A DNA stretch of 10,883 nt from assembly GCA_028705785.1 (NCBI GenBank), contig JAQWCT010000070.1, positions 1 to 10,883 of the forward strand. Direction: 5' to 3'. This stretch comes from Sulfurospirillaceae bacterium. GTDB lineage: Bacteria > Campylobacterota > Campylobacteria > Campylobacterales > Sulfurospirillaceae. Position 1 is the first letter of the stretch. Every line of letters begins with the position of its first letter. The notes beneath the pieces were generated by a model that saw nothing but the letters and a program-made list of their open reading frames with translations, did no database searches and was not told where the DNA came from. Both the position numbers and the translations under genes were made by a program. Below are positions 5,024 through 10,883 of this stretch, piece after piece.

Positions 5024-6157
5024 ATGTCAGCAACCTATCAAAAAGCATTAGAAATCATCCAAAGCCATATCAAACCTTTACATGTAAACCAAAAACTACC
5101 CCTTTTAGAATGCATCAATCGTATCTGTGGCGAAGATATTTTTGCCCATTTTGAATTGCCTCAAACACCCATTAGCCTCCGCGATGGCTATGGCGTACAT
5201 CTACATAATGACAATCGCTACACCTTTACAAACTCAACGACAGATATACAAGCGGGTTTTTCTTGTCAACTTTTTACAGGCGATGCCATTCCCAAAGGGA
5301 TTAATGCCGTTGTTGCCGATGAAGAAATAGATTTTGCGGATGAAAACTCCCTCACCTATTCCTTACATGTAGAAATAGGTCGCCATATTAAAAGCAAAGG
5401 TGAAGATATTGCACCTCGTGAACGCTTACTGCAAAAAGGCGAATATCTTGATGCACGAAAAATCACAGCTATTGCGTCCCAAGGTATCTCGCATATTGCA
5501 ACACTTCAAAAACCCAAAGTAGGCATTTTAAGTATCAGCAAATATCTTGCTACCACTATGCACAATTCTAATGCCGTGAGTTTAGGAGCGAGGGTTATAG
5601 AATTAGGAGGCGTTATAGGGATGATTGAGGAGTGTCATGATGAAGGCAACATCATCTCCACTCTTAAGAAGATGTCTGAAGTTGTAGATTTCATTATCAC
5701 TACAGGAGCTATGAGTTCATCTGACATGATGTTTAAAACACTTGATAATCAAATTTTTACCCAACTTTTCAATCAAGTTGATATCGCTCCAGCCAAACCT
5801 AGTGTGCTTAGTCTTATAAATCAAACACCCATTTTGCATCTACCCGGATTCCCACTTTCGTGTATGTTAGGGTTTGAAATGCTTGGTTTGCCTATTTTGA
5901 AAAGACTCCAGCATCAAACTTTACCTATACCTATAAGTCTTATTAACACTAAAATGCTTATATGTAAAGATGATTGTGTGAGTGCGATTCCTGGATATAG
6001 CAATGGAGACTCGTTTGTGGCAACGGCGCATTATGAGGCGGGAAGACTCAATGCACTAAGTCAATGCAATGGGTATATTTTAGTAGATCAAAAGAAGAGG
6101 ATAGAAGAAGGAGAGAGAGTCTCCTTCTTCTATTTTAATCACCCACCTGTTTCGTAA
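5024..6157 (+). CDS. Divergent MoeA-like protein (molybdopterin molybdenumtransferase family) with altered active site
   Basis: A 377-residue protein with the MoeA layout. Domain 1 has RDGYG (53-57) and FTGDAIPKG (84-92); GEDIAPRERLL (126-136) matches the conserved RGEDI block; the molybdopterin-binding domain spans about 163-300; a C-terminal domain follows. MoeA inserts molybdenum into adenylated molybdopterin. Several signatures are changed: the STGDEL stretch of E. coli MoeA is SISKYL here (170-175), GGVSVGxxD is GAMSSSDMM (228-236), KPGKP is APAKP (255-259), and LPGNP is LPGFP (273-277). The loss of the acidic residues of STGDE suggests weakened or changed catalysis, or a different substrate or partner. 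The gene is full length without stops, so it is probably not a pseudogene. It faces moaA, and their last 19 bases overlap. A canonical MoeA is expected elsewhere in the genome. Confidence 0.82.
   Translation: MSATYQKALEIIQSHIKPLHVNQKLPLLECINRICGEDIFAHFELPQTPISLRDGYGVHLHNDNRYTFTNSTTDIQAGFSCQLFTGDAIPKGINAVVADEEIDFADENSLTYSLHVEIGRHIKSKGEDIAPRERLLQKGEYLDARKITAIASQGISHIATLQKPKVGILSISKYLATTMHNSNAVSLGARVIELGGVIGMIEECHDEGNIISTLKKMSEVVDFIITTGAMSSSDMMFKTLDNQIFTQLFNQVDIAPAKPSVLSLINQTPILHLPGFPLSCMLGFEMLGLPILKRLQHQTLPIPISLINTKMLICKDDCVSAIPGYSNGDSFVATAHYEAGRLNALSQCNGYILVDQKKRIEEGERVSFFYFNHPPVS
5077..5088. repeat. Perfect 12-bp palindrome TTTACATGTAAA inside the MoeA-like gene
   Basis: A second exact copy of the palindromic core found at 2704-2717, here inside codons for Leu-His-Val. 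It belongs to the recurrent ACATGTAA set described under findings. Confidence 0.75.
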
Positions 6158-7107
6158 AAAGCGCGATTGGATGTCTCATTTTGAGCATCATCGGTCCACT
6201 TGTTTTTTTCAGGCTTATTTTTCAAAACTACTTTTAAAATCTCTGAAGCCCCTTGTATATCCCCTTTTTGCACTGCCTCTTTGATACTCATCGCTTCATC
6301 AAAATACAAACAAGGAATAAGCATTCCCTCTGCCGTTAAACGGATGCGATTGCAGTCTTCACAAAAATCGTGTTTATGCGGGTCAATAATCCCAAAGCGA
6401 TACCCATCTTCAAATTCAAACAAATGTGCAGGGCTTGAACCCTCTCTGCCTATCTCTTTAAACGCATATTTTTTACCAATAATCTCTTGCACTTCCAATG
6501 CACTCAATCCTTGAAGCTTCTCTTTGGCAAATCTATTTTCCATGTATTCGATAAAACGAATCGACATGCCACGCTCTTTGGCATATTCTAAAACAGCTAA
6601 AACTTCACTGTCATTAATCCCTTTGATTGGAACCATATTGATTTTGACTTTTAACCCTACATGTAAAGCTTCATCAATGCCCTCTTGCACTTTTAAAAGC
6701 ACATCTTTTTGTGCCATTTGCATTGCAATTTCTGGTTTGAGACTATCTAAGGAAACATTAACGCGTTTAAGTCCCGCGTTTTTAAGATTTTGAGCGGCAT
6801 CTTTGAGTAAAAAACCATTGGTTGTCAGTGCCAAATCCAAACCGCTTTTATGGTTATTAATCATCGCGATGAATTTGTCCAAATCGGAACGCAATAAAGG
6901 CTCACCGCCTGTGATGCGGATTTTTTCGATACCCTCATCGATGGCGACTTTAATAAACAAAAAAAGGTCTTCAAAACTCAGTAAATTTTCTTTAGGAACC
7001 CACGAAAAGGGTTTTTCTGGCATACAGTATTGGCATCTAAAGTTGCATCTCTCGGTGACTGAAACCCGAAGATAACTTACTTTTCGCCCATGTCCATCGA
7101 TTAACAT
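6139..7107 (-). CDS. moaA: GTP 3',8-cyclase MoaA (radical SAM, molybdenum cofactor step 1)
   Basis: A 322-residue radical SAM enzyme that, in the known pathway, rearranges GTP to 3',8-cyclo-GTP, the first step of molybdopterin synthesis. The N-terminal SAM cluster motif CxxxCxxC is C21, C25, C28; TGGEP is at 66-70; LTTNG (94-98) and RVNVSLDSL (115-123) follow; the C-terminal cluster ligands are C249, C252 and C266 in FCEDCNRIRLTAEGMLIPC. The protein ends in Gly-Gly (321-322), the double-glycine tail that reaches into the MoaA active site and is needed for activity. The ATG at 7107 is preceded by AAAGGAA and by TATGTATAAT further upstream, so it has its own promoter. It is convergent with the MoeA-like gene and overlaps it by 19 bases. 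Length and motifs are all normal. Confidence 0.97.
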   Translation of the reverse strand: MLIDGHGRKVSYLRVSVTERCNFRCQYCMPEKPFSWVPKENLLSFEDLFLFIKVAIDEGIEKIRITGGEPLLRSDLDKFIAMINNHKSGLDLALTTNGFLLKDAAQNLKNAGLKRVNVSLDSLKPEIAMQMAQKDVLLKVQEGIDEALHVGLKVKINMVPIKGINDSEVLAVLEYAKERGMSIRFIEYMENRFAKEKLQGLSALEVQEIIGKKYAFKEIGREGSSPAHLFEFEDGYRFGIIDPHKHDFCEDCNRIRLTAEGMLIPCLYFDEAMSIKEAVQKGDIQGASEILKVVLKNKPEKNKWTDDAQNETSNRAFYETGG

Positions 7108-7134
7108 TTTATTCCTTTATTTTCGAAAAAAGTT

Positions 7135-7144
7135 ATTATACATA
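7135..7144 (-). promoter_or_regulatory. Promoter of moaA
   Basis: The minus strand reads TATGTATAAT (7144 to 7135) with a consensus TATAAT -10 hexamer. Transcription would start near 7128, about 20 bases before the moaA ATG, leaving room for the AAAGGAA ribosome binding site. Confidence 0.7.
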
Positions 7145-7179
7145 AAATGTCGTTTTGAAGCTATTTATAAAAATTATTG

Positions 7180-7194
7180 GGTTACAATTTAACC
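7180..7194 (+). promoter_or_regulatory. Candidate promoter of the PAS-chemoreceptor pair with small dyad
   Basis: TACAAT at 7183-7188 is a plausible -10 and would start transcription near 7195, 35 bases before the GTG start at 7230. It sits inside a small dyad, GGTTA-CAATT-TAACC (7180-7194), which could be an operator or a chance repeat. I see no sigma-54 (-24/-12) or clear sigma-28 promoter here, though these often drive motility genes in the phylum. Confidence 0.4.
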
Positions 7195-7218
7195 ACTTAA
7201 CAATCAAGAAATTTTTAG

Positions 7219-7224
7219 AGGAGG
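7219..7224 (+). promoter_or_regulatory. Perfect Shine-Dalgarno AGGAGG that sets the PAS gene start at GTG 7230
   Basis: AGGAGG at 7219-7224 is five bases before the in-frame GTG at 7230. A TTG at 7155 would add 25 residues but has no binding site and lies upstream of the likely -10. The ATG at 7228 is in another frame. Confidence 0.8.
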
Positions 7225-7229
7225 AAGAT

Positions 7230-7742
7230 GTGCAAAAACCTATTCCCAACGGCACAGAACATAGCGTACATGCTGACGCATTTTTGGTTTCTAAAACAGA
7301 TACGCATGGTAAAATAACCTATTGTAATGAACCATTTATTAACATCGTCGGGGCAAGCGAACAAGACATTTTAGGCAAACCTCACAATATCGTCAGACAT
7401 CCTGATATGCCTCGCATTGTTTTTAAACTTTTGTGGGATAAAATAAAAGCGAAAGAAGAAATCTTTGCTTATGTCAAAAATTTAAGTTTTGATGGAGGAT
7501 GTTATTGGGTTTATGCCAATGTCACGGCCTCTTTAGACAAAAATGGCGCTATTGTTGGGTACTATTCTGTGAGACGAAAAGCCAATCCAAAAGCCTTAGA
7601 AATCATCAAACCACTTTACGAAAAACTTCTCTCCTTAGAAAAAACAGGAGGAATAGAAGCTTCATACAAATATCTAATCGACATACTACATCAACAAGGG
7701 GTCAGTTATGAAGAGTTTTCAAACAATCTTCAAAGATTATAA
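7230..7742 (+). CDS. cetB: PAS-domain energy-taxis sensor, CetB/Aer-type
   Basis: A 170-residue soluble protein made of one PAS domain (about 15-120) and a helical tail. It carries the Aer signature: ITYCNEPFINIVG (29-41), HNIVRHPDMP (52-61), VKNLSFDGGCYWVYANVT (82-99) and GYYSVRRKA (110-118). In E. coli Aer the R-H-x-D residues of the NIVRHPDMP motif are needed for FAD binding, so this should be an FAD redox sensor. It has no membrane segment and no signalling domain. The next gene encodes a hairpin-anchored receptor without a PAS domain, the same division of labour as CetB and CetA of Campylobacter jejuni. Start at GTG 7230, with AGGAGG five bases before. Its last 35 bases overlap the receptor gene in another frame, predicting coupled translation and equal dosage. 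Confidence 0.85.
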   Translation: MQKPIPNGTEHSVHADAFLVSKTDTHGKITYCNEPFINIVGASEQDILGKPHNIVRHPDMPRIVFKLLWDKIKAKEEIFAYVKNLSFDGGCYWVYANVTASLDKNGAIVGYYSVRRKANPKALEIIKPLYEKLLSLEKTGGIEASYKYLIDILHQQGVSYEEFSNNLQRL

Positions 7743-9153
7743 AATAGCATTTTTTGCTTTCTCGCTTTTGACTGGCCTCTTTGTATATCAATGGAGTATT
7801 GGTGGAGAACTGACTACTTCAACGCTTTTTTTAGGTGTTGCAGTTGGTTCCTTTTTTGGAAGTAAAAAAACGATGTCTTGTGATGCTGAACTCTATGAAA
7901 AAGTTCTTGAAGTCGTTCAAGAAGCGGCAAAAGGAAATTTAGAGCCAAGAATTGTCAATATTGACCCCAATAAACCCATGGGCAAAATTGCTCTTGGCAT
8001 CAATGACCTGCTTGACCAAATCGAAGCATTAATGAGAGAAACCAAAACTTCTATCGAAACAGCGAGTAGTGGAAAAACCTATCGTAATGTTTTTAATGAA
8101 GGATTTCGTGGTCTATTCGCGACTAACGCTCGTTATATCTCAGAGGGAGTTAGAGGCATTACTGAGGGACAAAAAGGGAAAGCTAGAGGTATATTATCTT
8201 CTGCTTTAGCGGAACTTGGGGGAGGAAGCAGGGGCATAGCAGGCATTCAATATGATTTAAATTGCAATATCCAAGACATGGCAGAGATTACGACTGTTTC
8301 CAAAGCTACGGCTAAAAAATCTGATGAGAGTCTTCAAACCGTTACTACTTTGGCAAATAGTATCAAAGAGTTGATGGAACTTCTTGCTAGCACCAATGAT
8401 GCGATTACTTCCTTAAGTGAACGCACGACTGAAATCTCTTCTGTGGTAAGTCTTATCAAAGACATCGCAGAACAAACCAACCTTTTGGCGCTTAATGCGG
8501 CAATTGAAGCGGCCAGAGCAGGAGAACATGGAAGAGGGTTCGCCGTTGTTGCTGATGAAGTACGAAAACTTGCTGAACGCACTCAAAAAGCAACACAAGA
8601 AATCTCTATGACGATTCAAACACTCCAACAAGAGACCAATGGTATTCACGCTAATTCTGATCGTATTAATATGATCGCAAACACCAGTGGTAAAAATGTT
8701 ATTGAATTCCAAGAAGCGCTTAAAGAGTTCAATACAGATGCCAATAAAACGGCTAGCATCTCCTACACACTCGATAGCAAAATTCGAACAACACTAGCAA
8801 AGACGGATCACATTCTTTGCAAAACAAATACCTATTCAGACATTCTCAATGAAAAAACAAATGCTACTTTTGTTCATAATGAAAATTGTAAATTTAGAGC
8901 GTGGATTAATAGCCCTATAATCCAAGAAAGATTTAGTCAAACAAAATCATACCATGTACTTGAAGAACCTTTATCAAAGATTATTGCCTGTATGAATGAA
9001 ACTGAACAAATCGCTAAAGAGAGTGGTTATGGCTTGAATAATGTAGCTCACTTTGTAGAAATTTTCAAAAAAATAGAACAAGGGAGTGAAGCTCTTCTTG
9101 CTACTATGGACAAAATGGTACAAGAGTATGCTGAAACACTAAGAAGTAAATAA
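7708..9153 (+). CDS. cetA: Methyl-accepting chemotaxis protein, CetA-type, with degenerate CZB domain
   Basis: A 481-residue chemoreceptor. Two hydrophobic helices (about 11-28 and 36-51) with a very short loop form a membrane hairpin, so there is no periplasmic sensor domain; this is the topology reported for CetA and Aer. A HAMP-like segment follows (about 55-115), then the signalling domain. Its hairpin tip is canonical: IKDIAEQTNLLALNAAIEAA (250-269), then RAGEHGRGFAVVADEVRKLAE (270-290), where CheA and CheW bind. The C-terminus (about 360-440) looks like the chemoreceptor zinc-binding (CZB) domain: H368 in TDH, C394 in ENCKFRAW. The usual HxxxH is L422-x3-I426 and the Gly after the Cys is Arg397. 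The ATG at 7708 has AAGGGG about seven bases upstream and lies inside the PAS gene. The input is probably redox state relayed from the PAS partner. A cetA label by architecture is likely; orthology is not proven. Confidence 0.88.
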   Translation: MKSFQTIFKDYKIAFFAFSLLTGLFVYQWSIGGELTTSTLFLGVAVGSFFGSKKTMSCDAELYEKVLEVVQEAAKGNLEPRIVNIDPNKPMGKIALGINDLLDQIEALMRETKTSIETASSGKTYRNVFNEGFRGLFATNARYISEGVRGITEGQKGKARGILSSALAELGGGSRGIAGIQYDLNCNIQDMAEITTVSKATAKKSDESLQTVTTLANSIKELMELLASTNDAITSLSERTTEISSVVSLIKDIAEQTNLLALNAAIEAARAGEHGRGFAVVADEVRKLAERTQKATQEISMTIQTLQQETNGIHANSDRINMIANTSGKNVIEFQEALKEFNTDANKTASISYTLDSKIRTTLAKTDHILCKTNTYSDILNEKTNATFVHNENCKFRAWINSPIIQERFSQTKSYHVLEEPLSKIIACMNETEQIAKESGYGLNNVAHFVEIFKKIEQGSEALLATMDKMVQEYAETLRSK

Positions 9154-9206
9154 GAGGGCATTGCCCTCACAAGAGTTCTTGCAAATAAATTTTTGTAGGA
9201 ACTCTA
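9154..9206. terminator. Two adjacent hairpins between convergent genes, possible terminator
   Basis: GAGGGC-ATT-GCCCTC (9154-9168) starts directly after the receptor stop codon. A second imperfect stem, AGAGTTC (9172-9178) with GAACTCT (9199-9205), encloses a further CAAA/TTTG pairing. On the minus strand the first hairpin is followed by TTATTTACTTCTT, a weak T-rich tract, so it may terminate the 9204-10883 operon. On the plus strand no T tract follows either hairpin. The 3' arm of the second stem overlaps the stop codon of the minus-strand gene (9204-9206). Confidence 0.45.
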
Positions 9207-9710
9207 CTTTAGATTAGCGAGTTTTAAAACCAAATCTATCTCACCGATACCAATCCGCAAATCTTTAGCAATTTCAGCTTCACTTTTTCCCCTTGCATAT
9301 TGCGCCACAATCATTTTTTCATTGGAACTTGAAGTTGAAGAGGGAAGACAATTCATCTCTTTGGTGCGACTCTCTATTCTTTCAATTCTCGCACTTTGTT
9401 CCTCTTTAAAATTTTCTATAATCGTTTCAATATCTTGCAAAGAAGATATCATGGGTAAGACGGTACTTTGTACCTCATTTTTCATTTTCTCAACCATTTT
9501 TTGCTCAAATATTTTAAACTCAACATTTTCTTTTTTAGAGATATCGTTGATGGCTTTATTGAGTACATGATTTTGATAGTTGAGCTCTTCAATGCTTTTT
9601 TCATAAATCAGTAATTTTTTATTAATTTCCATATCACGGACAAAAACCATTAAAAAAATAATAATCACTAAAGCAGTCAATCCTATAAAAGCAAGTGTTT
9701 CAATACTCAT
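9204..9710 (-). CDS. Membrane-anchored coiled-coil protein with C-terminal HTH, SwrB-like
   Basis: A 168-residue protein with an N-terminal transmembrane helix (about 5-24), a long charged helical region likely to be coiled coil (28-118), a short Ser/Thr-rich break (SSTSSSN, 124-130), and a compact C-terminal helix-turn-helix: IVAQYARGKSEAEIAKDLRI (134-153) then GIGEIDLVLKLANLK. This last element resembles the short HTH of DUF2802/DUF6115 proteins, found at the end of Bacillus SwrB and in proteins near flagellar genes, where it has an eIAk...lgxGEVxLiLxL pattern. SwrB promotes flagellar assembly, so a motility role is possible but inferred. The ATG at 9710 has AAAGGA seven bases upstream and overlaps the PilZ-like gene by 11 bases. 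It ends the operon and meets the chemoreceptor gene tail to tail. Confidence 0.75.
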   Translation of the reverse strand: MSIETLAFIGLTALVIIIFLMVFVRDMEINKKLLIYEKSIEELNYQNHVLNKAINDISKKENVEFKIFEQKMVEKMKNEVQSTVLPMISSLQDIETIIENFKEEQSARIERIESRTKEMNCLPSSTSSSNEKMIVAQYARGKSEAEIAKDLRIGIGEIDLVLKLANLK

Positions 9711-10230
9711 CGTCTCGTCCTTTCATTTGCCTTATCATAACGCGTTCACAAGCCATCATATAAGCACTCCAGTCTTTTTCATCATCTTCATGCATTAAAA
9801 TGATTTTAGCGATATTGGCTGAAATTGCTTCAAAGAAAATAGGCATTTCTCGTTTTGGAAAAGTAGGTACATCAATTCGTCCATAATATTTTTCTCCCAC
9901 CTCTAAAACATCATTTTCAAATTGGAAATATCCATGCCCAATAGCGACTAAATTTTCCTTATTTTTGAGAGGCAATACTAAAGGCTCATCCGTTTTCATG
10001 GTCTGAGTTAAATTATCGACTTTACGATGCAATTCTATGAGTAATGTTAAGAGCACTTGATTGGTCTCGTCTGCCTCTTTTCGAATTTTTGAAGAACGAA
10101 GCCATGCGCCAAGAGAATCATCATTGAGTTGAATGAGACTGTAATATTCTTTGACAAATTCGCTATTTTGGCTATCCCCAATTTCAAAAACTATTTTTAA
10201 AGAAGCTTTGACAAAACGAATATTTTCCAT
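9700..10230 (-). CDS. PilZ-like protein without c-di-GMP-binding motifs
   Basis: A 176-residue soluble acidic protein. An N-terminal region (1-50) leads to a helix with heptad-like spacing (about 53-78, NQVLLTLLIELHRKVDNL), then a beta-rich domain (about 90-147, GHGYFQFENDVLEVGEKYYGRIDVP) and a terminal helix (149-170, DWSAYMMACERVMIRQMKG). This order, a leading helix with L-x2-L-x-R-K-x-D, then G-x-x-F...GE/D-x-Y-x-x-x-I-x-x-P, then a WxxYxxxxxRxxIRQ-type helix, resembles atypical PilZ proteins. The RxxxR and D/NxSxxG residues that bind c-di-GMP are missing: the equivalent stretch is AIGHGYFQF. It therefore probably does not bind c-di-GMP and may be a protein-interaction module. The stop-start overlap TAATG with the upstream prenyltransferase gene and the 11-base overlap downstream indicate one operon. 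The family call is from pattern only. Confidence 0.65.
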   Translation of the reverse strand: MENIRFVKASLKIVFEIGDSQNSEFVKEYYSLIQLNDDSLGAWLRSSKIRKEADETNQVLLTLLIELHRKVDNLTQTMKTDEPLVLPLKNKENLVAIGHGYFQFENDVLEVGEKYYGRIDVPTFPKREMPIFFEAISANIAKIILMHEDDEKDWSAYMMACERVMIRQMKGRDDEY

Positions 10231-10883
10231 TACACCATCCTATCAATCAAAATAAAGATAAAAAATACAATTCCCAAATAGCCATTAAGCGTAAAAAATG
10301 CTCGATCAATTTTTGAAAAATCTTTGATAACAATGCGATGTTCCATCCACAAAAAACCAGCAGAAATCAATACGCCAAGATAGGCAAAAATACCCAGCTG
10401 TGCACTCATCACAAAAAGAAGCCAAAACAATACCGTTTGTGCGTGAAAAAGCCGTGAAATGAAAAAAGTTGCTTCTTGTCCAAATTTTGACGGAATTGAA
10501 AAAAGACCATTTTGCTTGTCATATTCCATATCTTGAAGTGAATAAAGCAAGTCAAATCCTGCCACCCAATACATCACACCCAAAGAGAGTAAAATCGCCC
10601 AAAGTGGTATATGTTCACCCACTGCAACCACCCCAGCGATAGGAGCAAGCCCTAAAGAAAGTCCCAAAACTAAATGCGCATAAGGAGAAAACCTTTTAAA
10701 TAAAGAATAGCCACCTAGAACAGTAAGAATAGGTATAGAGAGATAAAATGCCAAATCATTAATCATATAGGCTACGACGATAAAGATACCTGCGTTAAGA
10801 CCAATAAACAGCTTCATATTACGGATACCAATTCTACCGTCAACACTCGGGCGACTTTGCGTTCTAGGATTCTCTTTATCAAT
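10230..10883 (-). CDS. mqnP: UbiA-family polyprenyltransferase, probably MqnP of the futalosine menaquinone pathway (N-terminus cut by window edge)
   Basis: The reading frame is open to the right edge, so the gene starts outside the window; 217 C-terminal codons are visible. The fragment begins IDKENPRTQSRPSVDGRI, which is the end of the first Asp-rich motif region of UbiA enzymes (NxxxD...NPRTxxRP). The second Asp-rich motif, GFDLLYSLQDMEYDKQNG, is at about residues 109-126 of the fragment. Repeated hydrophobic segments show a multi-pass membrane protein. UbiA enzymes transfer a prenyl chain to an aromatic ring. Campylobacterota make menaquinone through futalosine, where the UbiA-type step is MqnP, so this is the likely role; the sequence alone does not separate MqnP from UbiA. 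A methionine at 10817 could be mistaken for the start, but the conserved NPRT motif lies upstream of it. TAATG links it to the next gene. Confidence 0.87.
   Translation of the reverse strand: MDKENPRTQSRPSVDGRIGIRNMKLFIGLNAGIFIVVAYMINDLAFYLSIPILTVLGGYSLFKRFSPYAHLVLGLSLGLAPIAGVVAVGEHIPLWAILLSLGVMYWVAGFDLLYSLQDMEYDKQNGLFSIPSKFGQEATFFISRLFHAQTVLFWLLFVMSAQLGIFAYLGVLISAGFLWMEHRIVIKDFSKIDRAFFTLNGYLGIVFFIFILIDRMV

Noticed and set aside
5024..6157. The MoeA-like gene as a pseudogene
   Set aside because: The frame is intact over the full family length, with a good start and promoter and several conserved motifs, so altered function fits better than decay.
7155..7229. TTG at 7155 as start of the PAS gene
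   Set aside because: It has no ribosome binding site and lies upstream of the likely -10, while AGGAGG is ideally placed for the GTG at 7230.
10230..10817. Methionine at 10817 as the true start of the prenyltransferase
   Set aside because: The frame stays open to the window edge and encodes the conserved NPRTxxRP segment upstream of it.
1..10883. CRISPR array, tRNA, rRNA, IS element, prophage or defence system
   Set aside because: I saw no regular repeat-spacer pattern, RNA gene, transposase, integrase or defence-type domain; gene content is housekeeping plus chemotaxis.

Overview
The window is a compact, AT-rich bacterial chromosome segment, almost certainly from the Campylobacterota and most like Sulfurospirillum or a near relative. 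The block from about 1 to 4942 (aminotransferase, periplasmic protein, membrane protein, RlmB-type methylase, RsmI, L31, RsmE, four-helix membrane protein, all on the minus strand) matches, as I remember it, the Campylobacter jejuni order Cj0150c to Cj0157c. A PAS protein paired with a hairpin-anchored chemoreceptor (CetB/CetA type) and a UbiA-family prenyltransferase fit the same phylum. No mobile element, tRNA, rRNA or CRISPR array is visible. Coding density is very high and the longest non-coding stretch is only about 120 bases.

Region 1 (1-4942, minus strand) is mainly a ribosome-maturation block. A four-helix membrane protein precedes rsmE (16S rRNA m3U methylase). A strong extended -10 promoter then drives rpmE (ribosomal protein L31) and rsmI (16S rRNA ribose methylase), which starts at a TTG with no visible ribosome binding site. 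Next is an rlmB-like SpoU methylase with a possible leaderless start. It overlaps a RodZ-like HTH/transmembrane/periplasmic protein, which overlaps an exported protein of unknown function. The block ends in a partial class I aminotransferase cut by the left edge.

Region 2 (4943-7107) concerns the molybdenum cofactor. A divergent MoeA-like protein on the plus strand meets moaA on the minus strand, and the two genes overlap tail to tail by 19 bases. That overlap encodes the double-glycine tail of MoaA. The MoeA-like protein keeps the fold but has lost several motifs of the usual active site.

Region 3 (7108-9206, plus strand) is an energy-taxis pair. A PAS protein with the Aer-type FAD motif overlaps by 35 bases a chemoreceptor with a two-helix membrane hairpin, so the pair looks like Aer split into two genes. 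The receptor ends in a CZB-like zinc domain that has lost the HxxxH ligand pair.

Region 4 (9204-10883, minus strand) is a tightly overlapping operon: a partial UbiA-type prenyltransferase (probably MqnP of the futalosine menaquinone route), a PilZ-like protein without c-di-GMP motifs, and a membrane-anchored coiled-coil/HTH protein resembling SwrB.

Across the window the palindrome-cored 8-mer ACATGTAA/TTACATGT recurs at seven places, in both coding and non-coding DNA. This is roughly ten times my rough expectation and is the most unusual sequence-level signal here.
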